Assembly (NCBI GenBank): GCA_002786065.1
Contig: NHNY01000001.1
Location: 2,046,001 to 2,110,000, forward strand
Direction of reading: 5' to 3'
DNA from: Microcyclospora pomicola
Lineage: Eukaryota > Ascomycota > Dothideomycetes > Capnodiales
DNA length: 64,000 nt
The position numbers and the translations under genes were made by a program. A model generated the notes under the pieces. It did not search any database and was not told the origin of the DNA. It worked only from the letters and a program-made list of their open reading frames with translations. Positions 22,891 through 32,971 of this stretch are shown one piece after another. Position 1 is the first letter of the stretch. The number at the start of each line of letters is the position of its first letter.

Positions 22891-23579
22891 TATCGCCGGT
22901 GTGAGAGTGGAGGCTGGCCAGGACAGAGGCCGTGCAGTACGTTGACTGCGTGCTTGTCGCCTTTTGCATTCCCAGCAATAGAGGCGTGGTCACACCACAT
23001 CTGCGTTCGTCGAGGCGGCCCCCTTCATGGCTGGCCCCAGCCTTGTCATCTGCGGCCAGGATTCATGTCCGCCCAGACTTGTGGCGGCGCAGTCATGCAT
23101 GAGATTCTTCCTCTCCGTCGGCCACAATGGGCAATGCAACGATACGCCGGACTGGAGCTTCCATATCGCGCAACCCTGCTATAGCATCTGCGATTTCCGC
23201 ACATGAGGTAGTGAGCACCTTTCGAAAGCTTGAGGCGATGGTCTTATCATGTCAGACCAGCTACCTCGGTGCTCCGTGAGTGAGGTGTACGGAGTAGATC
23301 TACACGGAAGCAAAGAAGGTTCGGTTCTCTTACGCTTTTCGGAAGCTTCAATCTTGGCGCTGCTGCATCGCCTCGCTGGACTTGCAGGAATTCCATCCAC
23401 TCGCTACATGCAAGCAGCTGCGGCGCCTGCAGTCAGGCTGCGAGGAGCCGCAAGCGTGGTTGGATCATTTGTTACGTGACTGATCGACCACCGGCCAGCG
23501 TAGTGACGCAAAGTAGGCATATCATACATGTACGCTTTCATATACTCTGTCGGCGCAATCCCAGGAATTCGCTTCTGTC
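22891..23579. other. divergent promoter region, 689 bp
   Basis: Upstream of both the MUP1-like permease (minus) and the kinase (plus). A 76-codon frame at 23249-23479 has no coding character. Nothing else recognised. Confidence 0.5.
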
Positions 23580-26549
23580 ATGGAGGAGTCCGTCTTCGCG
23601 CAAATCGCCCGCGAATCTCAGTGTAGAGGCCACCAGGCTGCACAGCGCATTCAGGTCGCGTCTCGCCTGCCATCCCGATCGTCTGAGGGGGGTTTTGAGA
23701 TAGGAGATTTGTTACCAACTAACTCGAAGCTCCGGGAATGTTTCAAGGATGCGGCCCAGAACCTGGAAACCATACGGTGCACTTGTCGTCTCTGTCGTCT
23801 GACCACACAGAATGCAATCCAAGAACTTGACGTCAAGCTTGCACATTCCCTGGCAGATGCACGGAAGGACGGATTGCGAAGATGTTTCGCGGTTCTGGCT
23901 CTCGCGGGAGGGCATTTTGCCTTCAGATCGTGGGACCAGAGCTCAACAGGAGGTCAAATGCGCCCTTGGTTGGATGGCTTCTTTCATCCGGGTGTCGTTG
24001 ACGGCAATCTCGAGCTTTTCGGACCGTTCGCGACCCGGGGGTTCGCCCCCCAGCAGCTGGCAGAGAAATTCATAGAGCGTGTTCGGGACCACTGTTGGTT
24101 GACGGACATACCACGATTCGACATAGGCGCCCAGAGCAAAGTGTTTACAGAGCGCAAAAACCTGCCCTTTACACAAGTCGTTCCGTTGCCAAGCACAGGA
24201 ACAAGACCTGGGAAGCTTTTCAGGAAGATTTGGATCGACCATGAATACACTGAGTCGGAGGCATTGAAAGTAAGTACTCGGACGATCAGCAATCTCGGAA
24301 GTTGTTAATCGACAAGTAGCAACCGCTGTTCCTCAAACGATTGTCCTTCGCCCACAACGATCAACTCGCGAGAGAAGATGCTCAACGAGAGGTGGACAAC
24401 CTCTTCGAAATGAAAAGACTGCACATCGATGGCGTCGCCGAGCTTCTGTTCGCATTTACCACATTCGACGAGCGTCAGCAACACAAGCATCTAGTCTTCC
24501 ACCTGTATGATTTTGATCTTGAACATATTTTGACTAGCAAAACCGAGGAAAGTCTGCCACCTTTCTTCCAGTGGCTGAACAGCAGAAGCGCCATCGACTT
24601 GCCAGTAGCGAGGCATCCACTATGGGAATCCGTGGTGGACCTACTGACTAAGATAGCACATATCCACGAGCCACCACAACAATCAACAGCCCTCCAAGAT
24701 GGTCGTATGCTGCAAGTCACACATCTCGATCTCAAACCCGCGAACATTGTCATCGACCGCAATGGTAGGATGCTCCTCATCGACCTGGAGCATGCGATAT
24801 TCAATGTACGGGCTGGAGACGATACTAGTGGCTTCGATGGAAAGGCAGGCACTTTCAGTTACAGTCCCCCGGAGGGAGATAGCCAACAGACAAGCCAGAC
24901 ACAACCGAGGTATCGACGCAGCTACGACATCTGGTCCTTGGGATGTGTCCTCCTAGAAGTCATGACCTGTATAATCTGTGTTTCTGGAGCTGGTGATAGT
25001 GTTGCAGCGTTTCGAGCCGCGCGATATGATGATTCTCCCAACGAGCAACACTCGGCGTTCTGGAAGAAGGTCGGCGGAGTTTATGAGCTCAAGCAGGCAG
25101 TCGTCAAAAAAATTGAGATCATCGAACAACACTTTGGCCGACGTATTGCAGATCAGCTTCGCAAGATGCTGGCCATCAACCAGTCTGACAGGCCAAAATC
25201 TCTGCATGAGTGTGTTGACGAGTTTACCTCACAAGGCGACTTGGACGAGCTTACATTCGTTCGAGGAAATGAGCTACCCATCTTCCCGAAGGGACTTTCA
25301 AAGGTGTAAGCCTCCATAAACCAAGATCTGCCTTCAGCCTGTCGCGCTCTGACAACAAACCTTTAGTGCTATCAGTTTCACGACCGAGCGTCGGACGCAA
25401 CCTTATAAGACTGAGGTTCAGCTCTTCAGGTCATTCGAAGGTGATGTGACAAACCGAACACTAACGCTTGTTCTACTTTGTGGTGATCGAAATCGCCGTG
25501 TGCCTATTCCGTTTTCAGGTCAGCTACCAGAAAGGTTGCAAGCAAGAAAACACACGCTAACGGTGCATTAGCTTTGGCTAGGACACTGGATTTTGTCCAA
25601 GTGTCACATTTTGATCCAAATGCCAAGATCACGGATGCTGCAGGCGCTGAATCAGGCGTGCAGTGCCGTCTAGGTGGTCTGCATGACGGGACGACTTTTC
25701 ACTTCCCTTTGGCTAGAGATTTCAGACTCTTCCAGACTCTGGTCACGTACCAGCAACCTTGCTTGACTCAAGATGGCCGTGGAATAGGAATCGAGTTTGA
25801 TGGCGTGGTCTTACACTTCCCACCTACTTTCAGGAGCGCGTTCCAAAAAGGAGACCAGGCATATGGTTCTGGGCACGCACAAGTCCTGTACCGCCTGAAT
25901 GACAGCGAATACCAGCGTTATGTACCGGACAAAGTGGAAGCTGCAAGATTATCCTCTGTCCACTCGCGAAGCTCTTTGGAGCCATATCGGGCACAGAGTA
26001 CCGCCAACGGTTCAATCAGAGCAGTGAGCCCGACGTCCCCAACATCTGGCGCGCTGCCTACATCCACAAGTACATATCGCCTGGCGCTCTTTACGACCAC
26101 CAAGTCCATCCCCCAGAAGAGAGCTTGCATAGTTTTCAATCGTAAGTGACTTTGCTCCACAGCTCTACGCCGTCAAGACTAACACAGCCCACCCAGTGGA
26201 TCGTCAAGATTGTATACCTTCAGTAGGCAACTCACCTGACAACAAGAAGATGACGTTCCGAGAAAATTTTATCGCGGCCATTTATGAAGCGACATACGAC
26301 ATCTCGCGGAACTGCGCGTCCTCCTACGCTGGGTATCCTGTGATCCCAGATCTCCTCGACACGGCGACCAGCGATCGCGACTCGAGCCCCGCAAAAACCG
26401 TCAAGAAGTTGGAGGTAACCATGAGCTCTGCTCGGGGTATGTTATCTTCGTGCCAGTTTAATAATGTCTTGAATTTTGATGCTGACGTGGTTATAGACTG
26501 TAAAGATCTCATGGCCATCATCAGAGAAAATGTGCCCGATACTCCCTGA
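23580..26549 (+). CDS. atypical protein kinase-domain protein, six exons
   Basis: Exons 23580-24269, 24320-25305, 25367-25518, 25572-26141, 26197-26436 and 26497-26549 give 896 residues, with every junction in frame. Three parts are visible. Residues 1-200: a fungal N-terminal region with a short Cys cluster (CTCRLC), not recognised. About 205-520: a protein kinase fold with HLDLKPANIV (catalytic Asp about 367, Lys 369), LLIDLEHAIF (Asp about 385) and YDIWSLGCVLLEV. The usual HRD reads HLD, DFG reads DLE, and the glycine loop is weak (STGTRPGKL). The proton-acceptor Asp, Lys and Mg-binding Asp remain, so activity is possible. 530-896: a beta-rich C-terminal region seen in fungal orphan kinases, unknown function. 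Substrate and pathway are unknown. Intron 5 (60 bp) is stop-free and a multiple of three. Confidence 0.8.
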
Positions 26550-27755
26550 GTTCTACTTCTGCTGGATCAACATCTTACCGCTGTGTGGTAGTGGTACAGG
26601 CCATCTACAAGCCTTCGCATTTCCTGCTGACTCAGCATGTACATGTCTCTCCCCGTCCCAGCCTGAATAAGCATGGTCACTTACGAGCAACCTGATTTTA
26701 CGCCATTCACAGAACGTTCTGAGGTCCAGCGATGAACAAGATGCTGCACAGCTGACGTACTCTGCGTTCTCCGGTGCTTGCGTGGGGCTACAATGATGTC
26801 CTGGTTGGTGCCGCTGTTGTCGCGTTCAGAGCAGACCTCGTCCGGTATGATAGCTAGGGACAGCTTGCTCGCGCAAGGTGTGCGGTGGGGTCTACCAGCG
26901 AGGCAAGCTAGGCATCGCACATCCTGTTCCCCGAGCACCATCGGTGCGTGAAGGACTCCCCGGCCTGATCACTACAGTCTATGAAGCATGAAGACCATAG
27001 ACGTCTACCTTCAACGCTGGATTGATGTGTTGCAAACATTCATGATATGGATCTTGAGCCGCGGGAAGCGAAGGACTAATACGTATGATCTTACTGCTTG
27101 CACAGTCGATCTGGAACAAGAGGCACAGCGACACTTGGAAAGTGATGGTACGCTTGCGCAGACATATAGCTGCATTCCAGGCATTTGGTCAGATCGTATC
27201 TGGGCAGGACTCGTGGGCTCCCGTGGTCCCAAAGTATTGAATTGAGCTCCCAGAGAAAATTTTCGGTTCAGGCTACGTAGACTCGGATGAGCGCTCGAGC
27301 TTCGCATGAGAACTGGATACCCTGTAGTGGCATTGTAGCTATCCGTGTTATAGGCCGTTCTTGCTAACCACCTGAGCCTGATCTCTTCATCCTCTCCACT
27401 CTGCGTCGATGCATGCTTGCCACCTGCTTTGGTTCACACGCCGCTGATGGACAGTTCATCGCTGCGTTTCAGCTCATAAAATCCCGAGCCTGCGCCTCTG
27501 CTCCGGTCTCATTGTGCACAAATTGTGCTATGGTGGGAAACCGGCTGTCACAACATTAGCACCTTCGAAGTGGCGATGTTGAGCTCCTTTCAAGAATCTC
27601 ACGTTTTGAATCCGCATACTCTCATAGAGACGACATCCTCCTCATGCTGTTTTGCCTCGAAGCGCTCTCCACCTCTTTCTTGCAACTTAAATTTCCAGCA
27701 CCAGGGCGTTTCTCATGAGCGTTCACACGTCGACAAGTCGTGACACATCGCATCA
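26550..27755. other. intergenic between convergent genes, 1.2 kb
   Basis: Between the 3' ends of the kinase and SF3b10 genes. An 85-codon frame at 26988-27245 lacks homologous-looking motifs. I see no repeat or RNA gene. Confidence 0.5.
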
Positions 27756-28262
27756 TCATCCTGTCAACTCAACATCGCCGTTCTGGTCCTGCGCCTGAGC
27801 CAGCGCAATAGCTTGTGCCTGCGCCACTGCCCTGGGCAGCTCCTTCTCCCTCAACTTCGGCAACGGTCGCGACACCCACTTCCCGTTCTCCTTCGTGATG
27901 TAGGGCGTGCGATCCGCGTCATTCACGATCGGGAATCCCGGTTTGTCCGCGTTGTTCAGGTTGTCTTGTGCCAGTTCGCGGCCGGGCACGACCATCTTGC
28001 GCACGCAGCGGGTGCGCATCTCGTCCATGGTGATACCCATGCCGATGCTCATGTAGTAGAGGAGCGGAGGGTGGCCGACGAAGCTGGCGTAGCTGTCGCG
28101 GACGATGTTGTCGGTCCACTCGGCCTTGGTCATGTCGGCATGGCCGGTGCCGATGTACTTGGTCTGCAGAGCCTCGAGCTGCTGCTGGGTGCGGAGTTTG
28201 TCGGCCTAGAAGCATAGTCAGTGATTGAAACTATGTGGATGATTGTAGGATTACTGTACCAT
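27756..28262 (-). CDS. splicing factor 3B subunit 5 (SF3b10) with C-terminal extension
   Basis: Small SF3b subunit of the U2 snRNP that helps hold the branch site in the spliceosome. Exon 1 contributes only the start codon (28262-28260); after a 54-bp intron (28259-28206, branch CACTGAC, end CTTCTAG) exon 2 runs 28205-27756. The product has 149 residues. ADKLRTQQQLEALQTKYIGTGHADMTKAEW, read across two lines of the family alignment as DKLRTQQQLEAL and KYIGTGHAD, plus RDSYASFVGHPPLL and the later CVRKMVVPG, match SF3b10/Ysf3. The human protein has 86 residues, so about 60 residues at the C-terminus are extra, ending in an Ala/Gln-rich repeat (AQAQAIALAQAQ). The intron is required: the codon before Ala2 in genomic frame is a stop. 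Confidence 0.88.
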
Positions 28263-28760
28263 TTTGATTGGTCTATCAGGAATGTAATGCGATGATTTGG
28301 CGATCGCGTGGTTTCGCTGGGTGATGTGTAGACCTGATGTTCGAGGTGGAATCATCGAAGATGATCATTGGCTGAGCGTTCTCCGGGACTAGCGGAAGTG
28401 CTGTCTTGGCGCTACACTGCATCCAGGGCGCTATGGGATTGCCTCAGGCCAGGCCACAGTCTGAACACATGCAATACACATCATGTGTGTATATGTGTAG
28501 CATAAGGTTGCATCAGACCATCAAGAGTAGTTGTCTAATCCACGGACAGCATAGTAATAAGGGTCTCCCCCAATATCAATCGTGTATACCTCAGTAGGAC
28601 AACCCGAACTTTGGACTCATCGAGGATACCTACCTACCCTACCTATTCCGTACCTGACTGAGAAGTACCTCACGTTATGAAGCTCATCATCACCACCTCC
28701 CATACTCGAGATAAACCCTCCCACTTCTCAACTCCAACCATTTGGACTAGGAGATGAGCC
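28263..28760. other. divergent promoter region, 498 bp
   Basis: Between the SF3b10 start (minus) and the metallo-beta-lactamase gene (plus). Holds a short TACCTACC-type pyrimidine-rich run near 28630-28655, also seen near 50315. No gene. Confidence 0.5.
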
Positions 28761-29864
28761 ATGCCTACGTCTACCAATGACCAGAGCTCGTCTTTTGCTG
28801 CTACAAGAGTGAACCGCACGACGTTCGTGATCTGTGAGAGTGATGCCTATAATGAGCGACCTTTGATATATGCGAAGCTCCATCCCACGCTCCCAGTCAT
28901 CATTCTCAGTGACACTGGATGCGACTCGCCGAGCAAAGAGCATGGGAATGGTAAGTCCATCGTGTTGTCATGCATGAGCTTGAGCCCCGTTACTGATGTC
29001 CTGTCAGATCAATTCATTCATCTTCGTGATTTCCTGGAATCTTGTCCCGTCCATGTGAACAACGACCAGCCTTTAAATCCAGGCGGCAAGCTCCAATACA
29101 TCATCATCTGTACACATTGTCACTACGACCACATCGGCGGGATAGCCCAGTTCGTCGCTCGCAGTAGCACATCCGTAGTCGCATCAGCGGCCGGACGCGA
29201 TTTCATCACCTCGGACCTCGCCCGTCACAGCCTCTGCGACCGCCTCGGACTCGCGGCTCCGAAGTACACAGTGACCAAGTGGGCGCAATCGTTCGAGAGA
29301 CTGAGCTGGCCTCTCCAGCCTCACGATGCCGTACTGAACAGCTCGAGCACGAAGCATGACCTAGGCATCACGATCATCCCGACGCCGGGCCACACGCCGG
29401 ATAGCTTGGTCTGGTACGACCACGCCGAGATGCATCTGTACGTCGGCGACAGCCTCTATCGCGACATTGCCGCCGCGATCATCTGGCCTGGCATCGGAGG
29501 CAACATGATCGAATGGTCGTTCTCGATGGACAAAGTGCGGGGCTTTGTGCGATCGGAGAACGCTCGCGCTGCTGCTTTGTGTGCTACCGAAGAGAATGGC
29601 GATGACTGGGTTGCGGTCCCTAGCAGAGTCCTTATCAGCTGTGGTCACTCTACGACCGGCGTCGATGGCGAGGAAATCATGGCGGACGTCGAGCGCTTCT
29701 GGACGGCGGTGTTGAGGAAGGAGATCCCTGTTGTGAACACGCATGTCGCTTATGGTGAGATGATGGATACCTGGTGGGCGCCCGGGAATACACTGGTCTT
29801 CCAAGCGCCGAGACGGCTCATGCAGGATGCGCGAAATTTCTTCAGATTGGAGCCTGTGTCCTAG
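28761..29864 (+). CDS. metallo-beta-lactamase-fold hydrolase
   Basis: Exons 28761-28950 and 29008-29864 (57-bp intron) give 348 residues. The intron is stop-free and a multiple of three; GTAAGT at its start and CTGTCAG at its end make splicing likely. The metal-binding motif is complete: THCHYDHIGG (HxHxDH), then TPGHTPDS (His), VGDSLYRDI (Asp) and ISCGHST (His). This indicates a two-metal hydrolase of the glyoxalase-II/lactonase-like fold in the cytosol, as no signal peptide is seen. Substrate cannot be inferred. Related fungal proteins are often annotated only as MBL-fold hydrolases. A possible later start exists, but the first ATG (CCATGCC) is well placed. Confidence 0.88.
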   Translation: MPTSTNDQSSSFAATRVNRTTFVICESDAYNERPLIYAKLHPTLPVIILSDTGCDSPSKEHGNGKSIVLSCMSLSPVTDVLSDQFIHLRDFLESCPVHVNNDQPLNPGGKLQYIIICTHCHYDHIGGIAQFVARSSTSVVASAAGRDFITSDLARHSLCDRLGLAAPKYTVTKWAQSFERLSWPLQPHDAVLNSSSTKHDLGITIIPTPGHTPDSLVWYDHAEMHLYVGDSLYRDIAAAIIWPGIGGNMIEWSFSMDKVRGFVRSENARAAALCATEENGDDWVAVPSRVLISCGHSTTGVDGEEIMADVERFWTAVLRKEIPVVNTHVAYGEMMDTWWAPGNTLVFQAPRRLMQDARNFFRLEPVS

Positions 29865-30236
29865 AACACCAGCTCTCCTACTCATGTCATCAGCTTAGCA
29901 GTCATTTCAAGCCTAGGAGGTACCGCACGACTCCCAGCAGCCGTATCAGCGACTCAACTCGAATGACCGCCAGTCCGAGAAGCTTGAACGGGCAACTCCA
30001 GCTTTACAGGGTCATGATGCACAAGGCGCAAAGCGTTGAGGAGCACTGCCTGGTCTGTCGTACGACTGAATGAACAAACAAGTCGAGTTACACACGCCGG
30101 CAGATCAGCTCGTATATACTCCGCATCCCCCCTCTGCGGGAAGTCTGCTCCTGTGAAGCAACATCCGTCATGATATAGCTCATTATACATCACCCAAGCT
30201 TTGCGACGACTATTGGTATATACCTTACATATATAT
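29865..30236. other. intergenic, 372 bp
   Basis: Follows the metallo-beta-lactamase gene. Ends in an AT-rich run with TATATA at 30217-30222 and a (TA)n stretch just before the ATG at 30237. Confidence 0.4.
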
Positions 30237-30467
30237 ATGATGGCTTCTACTTTCAACCCGGCCGGTCAAGATGGCACACCGCAGGGCGCCGACTTCGCGG
30301 CGTACCCTACAGCACAGCAGCTCGCGGCACGCTCGCTCGAGTCCATGCGCGAGATGCACAACTTCACCTCAGCAAAAGCGTTTGGGTAGCGGTTGAATTG
30401 GGACTATTGGCCCGAGTATAATGAAGACATTTGCAGCCTGATCAACCAGGGGCAGGGGGAGGAATAG
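30237..30467 (+). CDS. possible 59-residue small protein
   Basis: ATG at 30237 (or 30240) opens a frame that joins across a 51-bp intron (30386-30436, donor GTAGCG, acceptor TTTGCAG) to a 31-nt last exon, giving 59 residues and a stop at 30467. The protein is hydrophilic, Ala/Gln/Gly-rich (TFNPAGQDGTPQGADF near the start, AFGLINQGQGEE at the end), with one amphipathic helix-like stretch and no signal peptide or membrane segment. I do not recognise the family. Without splicing it would end after 50 residues at 30387-30389. The weak donor makes the intron uncertain; codon choice in the first exon looks coding. Confidence 0.4.
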
Positions 30468-30864
30468 ATGGCGATGCATCGACTGGATGGCGAGAAGTAT
30501 CGCAGAGGAAAGGTGAGGATTGATAATGGAAATGGCAAGGAGAGATGGATATTCTGTGGGAAAAAGGATTGCGCAAGAGAATGAAGAACACTACTGACCA
30601 AACCACTACCAGTCGCAAACATTTAGAACATGTTTAGAACATGTAGAACATGTTTCTCGTGGCCGAGAAGTTCCACATGACGCTCACGGCGGTGTACTTC
30701 GACTCGCAAGAGGAAACCAGCAGGCAGTACCATGAACGGCCCTATAGTAGGCACACATCATTACCCTCGCGCCAGCGTAAGGGAAATGAGTGGCCTTCTG
30801 TTCTGCCAAGTGGCCAGATCGCATATGAGTCCGTCAATATGGTCTGCCAGTCAAAGGTCAAGCC
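30468..30864. other. intergenic, 397 bp
   Basis: Between the small plus-strand gene and the 3' end of the next minus-strand gene. A near-tandem ACATGTTTAGAACATGTAGAAC motif occurs at about 30628-30653. Nothing else recognised. Confidence 0.4.
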
Positions 30865-31641
30865 CTAAACGTCCTCGATTCCCAGAACCAGCTTCAGGTA
30901 TGCGATTCGATACTTCGTGGGCTGCCTGATCAAACGGCGTTCAACCACCCGAATCGGAGATTCCTCCTCGTCCTCTGGCACTGACCTTTCATCCATGCGG
31001 ATGTCGATGAGAGCCAAAATCAGCTGACTGAGCTCGTCCTGCACTGGCCTTTCGGCACGTTGCAGGATTTCCCTGGCGAAGTTCGTATCAAGCGCAAGGC
31101 GGCCCTCAGCCTGCTGCAACGACAGCTTTTGCGTCTCCACGTCTTCGAGCTTATGTTGGGCGACGATCTCACGTTTGGATGCGGCTTCGGATCCTTCAGC
31201 ATTGAGGTTCTTGTGCTCCTCAGGTGCGTCTTCGGATCCTTCAGACTTGATGATCACACGTTCCTCAGGAGCGGCTTCATCTCCTTCAGGATCGGAGTTT
31301 GCACGAGCAGTTCGAAGTTCTTCTTGCCAATGGAATTGCGCTGCATGTAGTTCCTCCCAGATAGGTGCATGTGCGGCCGCCATCAGCTCTCTGTGACGTG
31401 ACAGCAGATGCACAAGTGTTCTGAAGTGTCTGATGCGAAGGTGGCTGTGGTCATCATCGTGCTCGGCTTCAGGGGGGCGGCCCAGGGGTTGAAGCCTCAT
31501 CTGCTGTTCGAAAGCATGACACTCATCCTGTGTGTTGATCTGCGTCGTCCAGATGCGATCATAAAGCTCATCATTAGCGAACTTGGGAAAGTCCAGCATG
31601 GAAGCGCTTGGTCCAGCCTGTGCAGGTCCGTGTTGAGACAT
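30865..31641 (-). CDS. hypothetical acidic coiled protein
   Basis: Single exon, 258 residues, no recognised domain. The central part contains three imperfect acidic repeats (EGDEAAPEER, EGSEDAPEEH, EGSEAASKRE), also visible in the DNA as three degenerate copies of a unit of about 50 bp. Regions on both sides are rich in Glu, Gln and Leu and likely form helices or a coiled coil. No signal peptide or membrane segment. The next gene on its 5' side, tricalbin, is 1.3 kb away and divergent. Probably a lineage-restricted cytosolic or nuclear protein. Confidence 0.6.
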   Translation of the reverse strand: MSQHGPAQAGPSASMLDFPKFANDELYDRIWTTQINTQDECHAFEQQMRLQPLGRPPEAEHDDDHSHLRIRHFRTLVHLLSRHRELMAAAHAPIWEELHAAQFHWQEELRTARANSDPEGDEAAPEERVIIKSEGSEDAPEEHKNLNAEGSEAASKREIVAQHKLEDVETQKLSLQQAEGRLALDTNFAREILQRAERPVQDELSQLILALIDIRMDERSVPEDEEESPIRVVERRLIRQPTKYRIAYLKLVLGIEDV

Positions 31642-32971
31642 GTTCTGTGTATGGACACAATTCTGGCAGCGAGCACTATCGTAGCGATGTCAATCTGCCA
31701 AGGTGTCAAGTGGTCGGACTGTTGGCTGATTGCGTACTGAAGGTGTTGGTTGAGGGTTTGATATCAATGACAGCGGATTACAGCAAGGCTTCTTATAGAG
31801 CAGCAACATATGGTCTGCGTGACATATGGAACACCATTATTCTATCAGGAATCGCAGTGCTGGTGATTGCCACGAACTTGACCTGATCATGGTCAATGGC
31901 GTTGAAAGGACGTGACACCCATGTCAAGCACCACACTGGTATAGGGACTTGCTTCCTACACTATTGCTGATGGCCTGGTGCCACGAGTCCGATGTGAGTG
32001 ATGAATCTCATGCCGGCCATGTCGTTCACGACAGGCGGTTATACAGATAGGCCGCATCTTGTCACGTCGGGGCAATGAGGTACTGTGGTCACCGTATGTT
32101 ACACTGAGTCGCGGGGCGGTGATGGTGGACAAGGTCGATATGGTTGAACTTGGCGAGTACCTGTAGGTCTACAAGGCTTGGCGAGAAAGCTTGACTGAAA
32201 CGCGTAGAGTAAAGGATCGGTCCAGAGCCCCGGGCGACTGACTGCGCCGCAATGTGCAGATGCATCACATGTAGATGGGGTACAAGTGGCTGACTGTGTC
32301 TTGCCCGTATCCGTACTGGTGCTGAGATATCATCTCCCAGTCTCCCTGGGCGTAACGTAGACGACTTGCCTCAGTGCATGCTGCTTAACTCGAAGGGTGA
32401 AACTGATTATCGAGTGGTCGTCAACGCCGTTGGAATGTAGTAACTGACGCAAAAGCTGGCAGTCTGCTTGATAGTCACAAGCTGGACGGCGCCGGGCTGA
32501 TTTTGTTAGGGAAGACTGGTCGAATGGCTACTGATGAGTCTCCGCAGCTGATTTGAGGCTGTTCCTCAGCACCGAAGCTCTCCCATGTGTCTCAGACGCA
32601 ACCGCGTTGCTAGCGCCGATGGTAGGCCCAGCTGGCCAGCATCACAACCGCCCGCAAGCAAGTTAAAGTCGATTGTCGACTTGGAGCCATAGCCACCACC
32701 GCCTATTAGATACTCCACCACAACAACTGTTCCAAGCTTGCGCACTGCAGCTTCATCCACTCTTTATCCCTCCCTCCTCCCTCGGTCCCACGGTGTTTCA
32801 TCCATCTTCTAACCTCTCACATCCTATCGTCCTCTTCTCCACCTTCACTTCACCTCACAACACGAGCTCTGCATTGGGGCCTGATGCGCGCGGCCAATTA
32901 ACCACCAAGTGCCAGCTCCCAACTCCCGCTTGTCCACGCTGCCCAACACGTACGAAGTAGCATCAGCTAGC
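31642..32971. other. intergenic, 1.33 kb, divergent promoters
   Basis: Lies upstream of both the hypothetical gene (minus) and tricalbin (plus). The last 200 bp before the tricalbin ATG are pyrimidine-rich, as in a fungal 5' leader. I find no convincing gene, repeat or RNA in the rest. Confidence 0.5.

Noticed and set aside
32909-32971. Earlier tricalbin start at a GTG
   Set aside because: Not an ATG; the first in-frame ATG at 32972 gives a sensible N-terminus.
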